Assembly: GCA_942493045.1 (NCBI GenBank)
Contig: OW818665.1
Location: forward strand, 2,356,001-2,420,000
Direction of reading: 5' to 3'
Source of the DNA: Teretinema sp942493045
Lineage (GTDB): Bacteria; Spirochaetota; Spirochaetia; Treponematales; Treponemataceae
Length of the DNA: 64,000 nt
The position numbers were made by a program, and so were the translations under genes. Below, piece after piece: positions 26,125 through 33,920 of this stretch (the first letter of the stretch is position 1; each line of letters opens with the position of its first letter). Under the pieces are notes generated by a model. The model was not told the DNA's origin, did no database searches, and worked only from the letters and a program-made list of their open reading frames with translations.

Positions 26125-27630
26125 TCAGTCCGCGATATCCGGCTCGGTCCCGGCCAGATAGTCGTTGATGTTGGCGGCGGCTTTGCGGCCTTCGCCCATA
26201 GCCAGAATGACGGTGGCGGCGCCGAGGACAATGTCGCCGCCGGCCCAGACTTTTTTCAGGCTGGTGCGCTGTTTTTCGTCAACGATAATGTTGCCGCGCT
26301 TGGTGACGTTCAGGCCTTCGGTGGTCTGGGCCATCAGCGGATTGGACTCGTTGCCGAGGGCGATGATCACCGCGTCAACGGCAATCTCGTGCTCGGTACC
26401 GGCCTTGGCAACCGGACTGCGGCGGCCGGAAGCGTCCGGCTCTCCCAACTCATAATCCAGCACCTCGACGGCACGCACCCGTCCGCCCTCGCCGGCAAGA
26501 ATGCGGGTCGGGTTCTGCAGATACTGGAAGATGACGCCCTCTTCCTCGGCGTGCAGCACTTCCTCGGCCCGGGCCGGCATCTCAGCCTTGGTGCGGCGGT
26601 AAATGCAGTACACCTTTTCGGCGCCCAGGCGGTAGGCCATGCGGGCAGCGTCCATGGCCACGTTTCCGCCGCCGACAACGGCCACAGTCTTGGCCTCGTA
26701 GAGCGGAGTCGCGGCGTTGCTGGTATCGTAAGCCTTCATCAAGTTGGCGCGGGTCAGATACTCATTGGCGCTGAATACGCCGATCAGGTTTTCGCCTTCA
26801 ATTTCCATAAACTTCGGCAGTCCGGCGCCGGTGCCGATAAAGGCCGCGTGATAGCCCTCGCGGTCCAAGAGGTCGACAATGGTTTCGGTCCGGCCGACCA
26901 GAAAGTTGGTCCGGAAGGTAACGCCCATCGATTTAAGAACTTCCACTTCCTTAGCCACGATGGCTTTGGGCAGGCGGAATTCGGGAATACCGTAAACCAT
27001 GACGCCGCCGGTTTTGTGGAAGGCCTCAAACACGGTGACGCTGTGTCCGGCGCGGCGGGTATCGGCGGCCACCGTCAATCCGGCGGGCCCTGAGCCGATT
27101 ACGGCTACTTTCTTGCCGGTCTCGGCCGCTACGGCCGGAGGGGTAATCTTGTTGTTTTCGCGTTCCCAGTCGGCTACAAAGCGCTCCAGCCGTCCGATAG
27201 CCACAGCCTTATCGACTGACTTCAATGACTTACCGAGGGTACAGGTACTCTGGCACTGTTTTTCCTGGGGGCAGACGCGGCCGCAGATAGCCGGCAGCAG
27301 ATTGGTGGTCTTGATAGTATCAACGGCTTTTTTATAGTCGCCGGCCTGAATGCAGGTAATGAATTCGGGAATGGGTACGCCGACCGGACAGGCCGCCACG
27401 CAGGGGCGGTTCTTGCAGTTCAGGCAGCGTTCCGCTTCCACGCGGGCTTCTTCTTCGGTATAACCGAGAGCGACCTCGTCCATCGCCCGGGCGCGGGCAA
27501 CTGGATCGCGGGTCGGCATTTCCTGCGCCGGAATGGCCATGCGGTCCTTCGGTGTCAGGGTTTTATTTTTGATATCGTTCCAGAGACCGGTGGCCTCGGC
27601 GGCAAGTTCTTCATTGGTTTTGTGGCTCAT
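26125..27630 (-). CDS. nfnB: NADH-dependent ferredoxin:NADP+ oxidoreductase large subunit (NfnB/GltA-like)
   Basis: A 501-residue flavoprotein. The N-terminal domain carries two cysteine clusters for [4Fe-4S] centres: CLNCKNRPCVAACPVG (residue 72 onward) and CGRVCPQEKQCQSTC. Two nucleotide-binding folds follow: VAVIGSGPAGLTVA for FAD and VAVVGGGNVAMDAAR for NADPH. The same architecture occurs in the glutamate synthase small subunit, but the FNR-like gene just upstream points to the bifurcating NfnAB complex, which couples NADH, NADPH and ferredoxin in anaerobes. Confidence 0.82.
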   Translation of the reverse strand: MSHKTNEELAAEATGLWNDIKNKTLTPKDRMAIPAQEMPTRDPVARARAMDEVALGYTEEEARVEAERCLNCKNRPCVAACPVGVPIPEFITCIQAGDYKKAVDTIKTTNLLPAICGRVCPQEKQCQSTCTLGKSLKSVDKAVAIGRLERFVADWERENNKITPPAVAAETGKKVAVIGSGPAGLTVAADTRRAGHSVTVFEAFHKTGGVMVYGIPEFRLPKAIVAKEVEVLKSMGVTFRTNFLVGRTETIVDLLDREGYHAAFIGTGAGLPKFMEIEGENLIGVFSANEYLTRANLMKAYDTSNAATPLYEAKTVAVVGGGNVAMDAARMAYRLGAEKVYCIYRRTKAEMPARAEEVLHAEEEGVIFQYLQNPTRILAGEGGRVRAVEVLDYELGEPDASGRRSPVAKAGTEHEIAVDAVIIALGNESNPLMAQTTEGLNVTKRGNIIVDEKQRTSLKKVWAGGDIVLGAATVILAMGEGRKAAANINDYLAGTEPDIAD

Positions 27631-27664
27631 AGCGCTTCTCCATGTACGGGGGATTATCGATATA

Positions 27665-27696
27665 CCGGCGGCCGGCGTATTCGCACCCGCCGCCGG
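27665..27696 (-). other. Intercistronic hairpin between nfnA and nfnB
   Basis: CCGGCGGC (27665-27672) and GCCGCCGG (27689-27696), a perfect 8-bp GC stem with a 16-base loop and no T-run. It is not a typical terminator; it may protect or segment the transcript. Confidence 0.5.
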
Positions 27697-27703
27697 CTTA
27701 CAC

Positions 27704-28564
27704 TCAGGCGTCCTTGTCGGTCAGGGTGGACGCTTCCATCTCCATGTGGCATTTGTGATGATCGGCTTCTTCGCGGCCCTTGAAGGCCTTCATGCGCATC
27801 ATCATATTGTCAAAGTCCACCAGGTGTCCGTCAAACTCCGGGCCGTCGACGCAGACAAATTTTGTTTTGCCGCCGACGGTCACGCGGCAGCCGCCGCACA
27901 TACCGGTACCATCGATCATGATCGTGTTCAGTGAAACCATGGTATGCACGCCGTAGGGCTTGGTAGTGGCGGCGCAAAATTTCATCATGATGGGGGGGCC
28001 GATGGCCACTGCCTCATTCGGAGGAGTAGCGCTCTCGCAGAGTTCCTTCAACGGCTCGGTAACCAGGGCTTTGCGGCCGTAGGTACCGTCATCGGTCAGC
28101 ACGATCAGCTCATCGCTGGCCGCGCGCATTTCTTCCTCAAAAATCACCAGGCTCTTGGTGCGGGCGCCGATAATGGTGATAACCTTGTTGCCGGCAGCCT
28201 TGTAGGCTTTAACTATCGGGTACAGCGGGGCGACGCCGATACCGCCGCCGACGCAAACCACGGTGCCGACTTTGGAAATATGGGTGGGGCGGCCGAGCGG
28301 ACCGAGAATAGCCTCGATCTTGTCGCCGACGTTTTTCAGGGCAAGTTTATGGGTGGTGGCGCCGACAGCCTGAAATACCAGGGCTATCCAACCGGCTGCG
28401 GCATCAGCGTCGGCAATGGTCAGCGGAATGCGCTCGCCGAAGTCAGTGTCAATCTGCACCAGCACAAACTGGCCGGCCTGACGGTTGCGCGCGATCTCGG
28501 GAGCGGTCACCCGCAGGTAAAACACCTCTTCCGAAAACTGTCTTTTTTCCAAAATGGTATGCAT
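27704..28564 (-). CDS. nfnA: NADH-dependent ferredoxin:NADP+ oxidoreductase small subunit (NfnA)
   Basis: A 286-residue protein of the ferredoxin-NADP reductase fold: QAGQFVLVQI and ERIPLTIAD bind FAD, VCVGGGIGVAPLYPI binds NAD(H). Near the C-terminus IDGTGMCGGCRVTV plus a later CVDGPEFDGH supplies the [2Fe-2S] cysteines. The same family includes SudB and dihydroorotate dehydrogenase PyrK-like subunits; pairing with the GltA-like gene makes NfnA the best call. It has its own promoter and an AAGGA SD. Confidence 0.83.
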   Translation of the reverse strand: MHTILEKRQFSEEVFYLRVTAPEIARNRQAGQFVLVQIDTDFGERIPLTIADADAAAGWIALVFQAVGATTHKLALKNVGDKIEAILGPLGRPTHISKVGTVVCVGGGIGVAPLYPIVKAYKAAGNKVITIIGARTKSLVIFEEEMRAASDELIVLTDDGTYGRKALVTEPLKELCESATPPNEAVAIGPPIMMKFCAATTKPYGVHTMVSLNTIMIDGTGMCGGCRVTVGGKTKFVCVDGPEFDGHLVDFDNMMMRMKAFKGREEADHHKCHMEMEASTLTDKDA

Positions 28565-28589
28565 ATAATTCCTTGTCCCCTTTGACAGT

Positions 28590-28618
28590 AGAATAGTAAA
28601 TTTGAAGTAATACTACAA
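28590..28618 (-). promoter_or_regulatory. Promoter of nfnAB
   Basis: On the minus strand TTGTAG (28618-28613), a 17-bp spacer and TATTCT (28595-28590), 26 bases before the nfnA ATG. Confidence 0.55.
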
Positions 28619-28631
28619 GCATTTGCATATT

Positions 28632-28650
28632 TATACAATACGAATGTATA
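28632..28650. promoter_or_regulatory. Inverted repeat upstream of the nfnAB promoter
   Basis: TATACA (28632-28637), 7 bases, TGTATA (28645-28650): a perfect 6-bp palindrome 13 bases upstream of the -35 box. It is a candidate binding site for a dimeric regulator. Confidence 0.35.
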
Positions 28651-28701
28651 CCCATTGTGACATTTTCCGCCGTTTTGTCCTGATCACCAGCGCGGTCATC
28701 T

Positions 28702-28738
28702 TTGACAAATCAGCCGCTTTTACCTATCCTTAATAGGT
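28702..28738 (+). promoter_or_regulatory. Promoter of the chemoreceptor gene with an overlapping palindrome
   Basis: TTGACA at 28702-28707, a 17-bp spacer and TATCCT at 28725-28730. ACCTAT (28722-28727) and ATAGGT (28733-28738), 5 bases apart, form a perfect palindrome over the -10 box, so a repressor bound there would block transcription. Confidence 0.6.
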
Positions 28739-28764
28739 AGCCCGCCCAGAAAAGGAAAAGCCCA

Positions 28765-30918
28765 ATGCTTAAAAATCTTAAAATACGCGCCAAAGTATTA
28801 TTGATGCTGACCGTACCGATACTCGGATTGCTATACTTTTCAATTATAAGTACCAGCGCGTTATTGAGCACCGTTCAGGAAACCAGAGCCACCCATTCGT
28901 TCATCGGGCTTTCACAAGTTACCGGCAAAGTAATCCATGAGCTGCAAAAAGAGCGCGGGATGAGCGCCGGCTTTATCGGTTCCAAAGGCATCACCTATCG
29001 GCAGGAACTTCCGGAACAGCGGCTACGGACAGACGCGCAACGGGAGCTTTTTCAAGCCCGTATTCAGCTTCTCTCGGTCGCGGACAAAAACTTTTTAGAG
29101 GCCATCGAGGCGGCCCAAACCAAACTGGAGAAACTGAGTTCGGTGCGGACCCAGGTTCTGACGCTCCAGCTCAAGGGCATAGATTCCTTTAACGCCTATA
29201 CCGACACCATCGCAGCGCTGATGCGCGTGGTTTCCCTCGGCTATCAAAATGGTTCAATCGCTTCGATTGTGGCCCAGGGCGCGGCCGTCAATTCTTTTCT
29301 GCGCTTCAAAGAACGCGCCGGACAGGAACGGGCGACCGGCAATGAAGTACTGAGTACCGGCTCATTTACAGATGAAACCTACCGCCGCTTTATCGCGCTA
29401 CTGGCCATACAGGAAGCCGACTATACATTATTTACCAACGCGGCCCTGCCCGAACGCGCGGAGTGGAGCACAAAAAAACTGCATACCCTCGCTGACGCGG
29501 CCCTGGTTGGCTATCGTCAAAAAATATTGTCCACTCCGGCAGGCGAAAACTTCGGAATCGCGGCGGCGGAATGGTTCCGCACCAGCACCACCCGGATCGA
29601 CAGCATGTTGGAAGTGGAAAACTATCTGGGTGAACAGCTGCTGATGGATCTGGACGGTCTTTCCTCCCGGGCCGCCCTGAGCCTGAAACTGAATATCATT
29701 CTGATCGTGTTTTTTACGCTGGCCGCGTTACTTTTTGTGACGCTTTTATACCGTTCCATCGCCAAACCGATTAATCAGGCGGTTCTGGCCCTGTCAAACA
29801 TCTCCTCCGGAGAAGGAGATTTAACCAGCCGCCTCCAGGAAGACTCAACCGATGAAATCGGAGAACTGGCCCGTTACTTCAACCAGACCATGGTAAAAAT
29901 CAGCGCGATGGTCAACTCAATACGCGGAACCGCCGAAAAACTGCGCGCCAACGGTGATAACCTCTCCGAAAATATGAGCGAAACATCCAGCGCGCTCACC
30001 GAGATACACGCCAACATCAGCAGCATCTCCCAAAAGACAATCAATCAGTCTACCAGCGTTGCCGAGACCGAAGCCACCATTGAGCAGATTGTCCAGAATA
30101 TTTCACGGCTGAATAAACTGATCGAACAGCAGTCCGGCAGCGTGGAGCAGTCTTCTTCGGCCATAGAAGAAATGGTAGCTAATATCCGCTCCGTGACCAA
30201 TACCCTCAAGGGAAACGCCTTGAAGGTGGATGAACTGGCTGTGGCCTCGGAACAGGGTACAAGCAGCATGGATGACGTGGCCTCGCTGATCGGTACCATC
30301 ACCGGGGAGTCGGAAGGCCTTATCCAGGCCAGCGCCGTGATCCAGGGAATCGCCACCCAAACCAATCTGCTGGCCATGAACGCGGCAATCGAGGCCGCCC
30401 ATGCCGGCGAATTCGGCAGAGGTTTCGCCGTCGTCGCCGATGAAATCCGTAAGCTCTCGGAAGACGCCAGCAAGCAGGCTAAAACCATCTCGCGCGTCCT
30501 CAAAAATCTTAAAGGTTTAATCGACAAAGGTTCACAGGCCTCAAAGGCCGCCCAGAACCGGTTTCAGGCGGTGTACGACCTGAGCCAAACGGTCAAGGAC
30601 CAGGAGTCGTTAATCAAGAACGCCATGGATGAACAGAACACCGGCGGCAGCCAGGTACTGGAGTCAATTTTATTGATTAATGAAATAACCGGACAGGTCC
30701 GTGACGGTGCCGCGGAGATGCTTCAGGGCAGCACCCAAATCCGCGGCGAAATGCATCGCCTCTCCGAGGTTACCGAGGACATGAAATCGAGCATGGGCGA
30801 AATGACTTCCGGAACCGAACTGATCAATACCAATGCCAATCACATCAATGAACTCAGCCGGAATAACCGGGATCAGATCGCAGACCTACAAAAAGAGCTG
30901 GAACGCTTCAAAGTGTAG
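28765..30918 (+). CDS. Methyl-accepting chemotaxis protein with a NIT sensor domain
   Basis: A 717-residue chemoreceptor. TM1 is at about residues 11-35. The extracytoplasmic part contains IHELQKERGMSAGFIGSKG, the signature of the NIT (nitrate/nitrite-sensing) domain family. TM2 is at about 305-330, followed by a HAMP domain (SIAKPINQAVLALSNISSGEG) and a long coiled-coil signalling domain whose hairpin tip reads QTNLLAMNAAIEAAHAGEFG. It should control the CheA kinase. The ligand is unproven: many NIT proteins are assigned by family only. SD AAAAGG precedes the ATG. Confidence 0.95.
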   Translation: MLKNLKIRAKVLLMLTVPILGLLYFSIISTSALLSTVQETRATHSFIGLSQVTGKVIHELQKERGMSAGFIGSKGITYRQELPEQRLRTDAQRELFQARIQLLSVADKNFLEAIEAAQTKLEKLSSVRTQVLTLQLKGIDSFNAYTDTIAALMRVVSLGYQNGSIASIVAQGAAVNSFLRFKERAGQERATGNEVLSTGSFTDETYRRFIALLAIQEADYTLFTNAALPERAEWSTKKLHTLADAALVGYRQKILSTPAGENFGIAAAEWFRTSTTRIDSMLEVENYLGEQLLMDLDGLSSRAALSLKLNIILIVFFTLAALLFVTLLYRSIAKPINQAVLALSNISSGEGDLTSRLQEDSTDEIGELARYFNQTMVKISAMVNSIRGTAEKLRANGDNLSENMSETSSALTEIHANISSISQKTINQSTSVAETEATIEQIVQNISRLNKLIEQQSGSVEQSSSAIEEMVANIRSVTNTLKGNALKVDELAVASEQGTSSMDDVASLIGTITGESEGLIQASAVIQGIATQTNLLAMNAAIEAAHAGEFGRGFAVVADEIRKLSEDASKQAKTISRVLKNLKGLIDKGSQASKAAQNRFQAVYDLSQTVKDQESLIKNAMDEQNTGGSQVLESILLINEITGQVRDGAAEMLQGSTQIRGEMHRLSEVTEDMKSSMGEMTSGTELINTNANHINELSRNNRDQIADLQKELERFKV

Positions 30919-30923
30919 CGGAT

Positions 30924-30970
30924 AAAAAAAGGGCCGCGCGACGAACACCGCCGCACGGCCCCTTTTTTTT
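30924..30970 (+). terminator. Terminator after the chemoreceptor gene
   Basis: A-run, GGGCCG and CGGCCC arms with a GC-rich imperfect stem, then eight T. It also ends just before the converging pullulanase and may serve both genes. Confidence 0.8.
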
Positions 30971-31011
30971 CGATATTATCCAGCGGAACTTACGCCCCGC
31001 CTTCAAATCCG

Positions 31012-33771
31012 TTATTTCTTGATAATCACCACGGTCAGCGGATTAAGCTGCAGGCTGGCAGCGCTCAGCGTAAAACCGCTTTTGGCGGTCACCGCGGACA
31101 CTCCGGCCTCATCGTCATCGGCGAGTACCGTACCGCCGGTCAGGTCGCTGTCCAATGTCAGGGTGCGGGCCTGGGTATCGGCGTTAACGAATACATAGTA
31201 AGCAGACCCGTTGGAAGCCAGCGCGCGGTAGGCCACTACCAGGTCGCTGGTCTTAATTTCCGGCGCCGCTATCCGGGTAACATTAGTGTCTACCAGAGCC
31301 TTGCTTCCCAGGCGGAAGGCGTCAGTTGAGCGGCGCAGGGCGATCAGGCCGGCGGTATAACGGCGGGTTACGTCGTTGACCGGGAACAGCGCGGCATTGG
31401 TGGCCTTGGTCCAGTCGAACATATTGATGCTGTCGCTGGAGTCATAGGAGTCATGCACGAACCAGGGATACACAAAAGGTTTTCCGGCGGTATCGACCAT
31501 CCGGGTGCCCTTCTGCTCGGGCTCACCGTCGGTGCGCCACTGTTTGGTGCGACCGTATTCCTGACCGGCATGCAGGAAGGCGATTCCCTGGCTGGTCAGC
31601 ACCAGCGTATTACCAATACGGATACGGCGGTGGATTTCCAGATTACTGGCCGGCACTTCCGGATCTTTCTTGATGGACTGGGCGATAACGTCGTGCAGGG
31701 TCAGGTTATCATGAGCTTCAATGTACTGCACCACGTCTCCGGGCGCGTCGGCCTTGAAGTTACGGGGCTGACCCTTGATGTTTTCGAAAATCTGCTGAAC
31801 ATTGCGGGCCCCGCCGGTAATAAAGCGGGCCTGTCCTTCGCTGCCGAAACCGGATTTCAGTTCATTGCGGATCTCATCGGAGAACACGCCTACGCTGTCG
31901 GTAAAGGCCATCCAATCCTGATCGGAAGCCCGGCGGCGGTCGCCTTCGTCACCGGCAAATGTTCGCCAGCCTTCGCCGATCATCAGTACATTGGGGTTCA
32001 GAGCCTTTGCGGCATCCCAGGCCTGCTGGATGCTGTCCGAGTCGTGATCGCCCATCATGTCGAAACGGAAGCCGTCAACCTTATATTCACGGGTCCAGAA
32101 AGCGATTGAATCCACCAGCAGGCGCCGGGTCATGGCGTGGGTAGTACCGGGGCGTCCGCCGCCGAAGCTGGTGCGCGGCTTGCCGCTCTTGTCCATAAAG
32201 TGATAGTAGCCGGGGGCCAGGTCTTCCAGGATGCGCACGTCGGCGGTGTGGTTATACACCACGTCCAGAATCACGCCCATGCCGCGGGCGTGTATGGCCG
32301 CGACCAATTTCTTGAATTCCTCAACCCGTTTTTCGGGATTGCGGGGCTCAACAGAGTACATGCCGGACAGGGAGAAGTAGCTGTGGGGATCATAACCCCA
32401 GTTATAGTTCTGATCCTTGGCCGAGTATTCCATCTCGCGGGTACGGGTAGCGAGCTCATTGCCCCAGCGGTAGCTCATTACCGGCAACAGCTGCACATGG
32501 GTGACGCCCAGAGACTGAATGTAATCGAGTTTGTCGATCAGCGCTTCATAGGTTCCAAAGGGGGCTTTGAGCTGGCTTTCTATCGAAGGGTCAACCGTCA
32601 AATCCCGCAGATGGGCTTCCCAGATTACGGCGTCTTCACGCTTGGCGTAACCGGGAATACGGGCGTAGTCCAGGCGGGGACCGATGGAGGCGACATTGAT
32701 GATCGCGCCGCGGCCGATCGGATACTTGGTGTTGTCATAGGCCGCCATGGAAGGGGCATAGGGATCGAGGGCCAGCTTAGCCGCCCCGTCACCCTTGGCA
32801 TCTACCTTGTAATTGTAGAAATAACCGCGCAGGTTGGCGACACCGCTGCTGGCCTGATTCAGGGTAACTGACCAGACGCCGTTGGCGCCGCGAACCATCG
32901 GAATGTTGTCCCGAACGACGGTATCATGATTGGTTTTGTCATAAAGAATAACCTTGACGTCGGCAACCAGTGGCGACCACATTTTGAGGGTGGCCGATCC
33001 GTCAGCGTTCAGCTTGGGGCCGAGCTCGCCGCTGTAGGCAAACATGCCGTCTACATAGCGCCAGCCGGCCACGGCGTCCACTGTCCGTCCGTCAAAAGAT
33101 ACTTTATAGGGAGCCTTGGCCACATCAACCGGTATGTCCAGCACTACCGTCTTGCCGTCAGCGGCCAGAGAGAGAGCGCTGAGAGCCACGGCGGTACCGT
33201 CGGCGGTAGTAACAGATACACCGGCCAGCAGCTGTTCCTCGGTGATTCCCTCAGTAGTGATAAAGACGGCCTCAATGGCCTTCGCGCCAGAGATAGAAGC
33301 CGATAAAATGCCCACTGGCTTGTCCCAGTTGGCGGATATATAGACGTTGTCGTCGCCCTGTCTGATCCACAGCTCTTTATACTGGGCAATCATGGCAAAG
33401 CTCTTATCCCCGCCGTCTTTGCCGGCGTCACCGGTAGTCTTGTTCACGGCCAGAAAACCGAGCTTCTGGGCGTTAGCCTTCAGCGGTATGTCAAAATACA
33501 CACCTTCCACGGTTTCTCCGGCCGGGGCTAAACCATTCGGCCAGCCTTTCAGCGCTGTCCAGCTGGTATCTTCCCAAACCCACAGCGTCATGTTTTCATA
33601 ATTGGCGTCCGAACGCACATAATGCACGCGTATGGTATTCGCCGCCAACGGACCAGCCGCGGCCGACGCGGCCTTTCCTGAGGCGCAGGACAGACTGGCA
33701 AGCGCGCCGGTCAGCACCAACAGGGCAAACAGGAAAGACACCGCGATCCTGGATACGATTTTCTTTTTCAT
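31012..33771 (-). CDS. Type I pullulanase lipoprotein (GH13, CBM41)
   Basis: A 919-residue lipoprotein: signal peptide with SLSC (Cys at about 29). A CBM41-like starch-binding domain (IRVHYVRSDANYENMTLWVWED) follows, then a second beta domain, a CBM48-type region and the GH13 barrel. YNWGYDP is the type I pullulanase signature; DVVYNHTAD, DGFRFDMMGDHD (nucleophile Asp), MIGEGW (acid Glu) and IEAHDNLTL are the four conserved GH13 regions. It cleaves alpha-1,6 bonds in pullulan, starch or glycogen at the cell surface. SD GGAGG precedes the ATG. Confidence 0.95.
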   Translation of the reverse strand: MKKKIVSRIAVSFLFALLVLTGALASLSCASGKAASAAAGPLAANTIRVHYVRSDANYENMTLWVWEDTSWTALKGWPNGLAPAGETVEGVYFDIPLKANAQKLGFLAVNKTTGDAGKDGGDKSFAMIAQYKELWIRQGDDNVYISANWDKPVGILSASISGAKAIEAVFITTEGITEEQLLAGVSVTTADGTAVALSALSLAADGKTVVLDIPVDVAKAPYKVSFDGRTVDAVAGWRYVDGMFAYSGELGPKLNADGSATLKMWSPLVADVKVILYDKTNHDTVVRDNIPMVRGANGVWSVTLNQASSGVANLRGYFYNYKVDAKGDGAAKLALDPYAPSMAAYDNTKYPIGRGAIINVASIGPRLDYARIPGYAKREDAVIWEAHLRDLTVDPSIESQLKAPFGTYEALIDKLDYIQSLGVTHVQLLPVMSYRWGNELATRTREMEYSAKDQNYNWGYDPHSYFSLSGMYSVEPRNPEKRVEEFKKLVAAIHARGMGVILDVVYNHTADVRILEDLAPGYYHFMDKSGKPRTSFGGGRPGTTHAMTRRLLVDSIAFWTREYKVDGFRFDMMGDHDSDSIQQAWDAAKALNPNVLMIGEGWRTFAGDEGDRRRASDQDWMAFTDSVGVFSDEIRNELKSGFGSEGQARFITGGARNVQQIFENIKGQPRNFKADAPGDVVQYIEAHDNLTLHDVIAQSIKKDPEVPASNLEIHRRIRIGNTLVLTSQGIAFLHAGQEYGRTKQWRTDGEPEQKGTRMVDTAGKPFVYPWFVHDSYDSSDSINMFDWTKATNAALFPVNDVTRRYTAGLIALRRSTDAFRLGSKALVDTNVTRIAAPEIKTSDLVVAYRALASNGSAYYVFVNADTQARTLTLDSDLTGGTVLADDDEAGVSAVTAKSGFTLSAASLQLNPLTVVIIKK

Positions 33772-33819
33772 ATAACCTCCACATTCTGTCGGGGAAGGGG
33801 CCCCGTACCCGCAAGTACC

Positions 33820-33848
33820 AGACTAACCGCCCTCTATGGAGGAAGCAA
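33820..33848 (-). promoter_or_regulatory. Promoter of the pullulanase gene with an internal palindrome
   Basis: On the minus strand TTGCTT (33848-33843), a 17-bp spacer and TAGTCT (33825-33820). CCTC and GAGG arms (33831-33842) sit in the spacer and are a possible operator for the membrane LuxR regulator encoded just upstream. Confidence 0.5.
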
Positions 33849-33902
33849 TACTTTATTTGTTGGAAAAAGGCCTGAAAGGCAGTTTCATACGAAAGGCGTA
33901 GG

Positions 33903-33920
33903 GTTTTTCGAGGTACCCTT
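33903..33920. repeat. 18-bp dispersed element, copy 2
   Basis: GTTTTTCGAGGTACCCTT; one mismatch to 5306-5323. It again lies at the stop codon of a minus-strand regulator gene, but here there is no matching inverted arm next to it. Confidence 0.5.

Noticed and set aside
26389..27093. 234-codon plus-strand frame
   Set aside because: Antisense to nfnB, which carries intact cofactor motifs.
26125..27630. Glutamate synthase small subunit (gltD)
   Set aside because: No large subunit is nearby, and the adjacent FNR-like gene fits NfnAB better.
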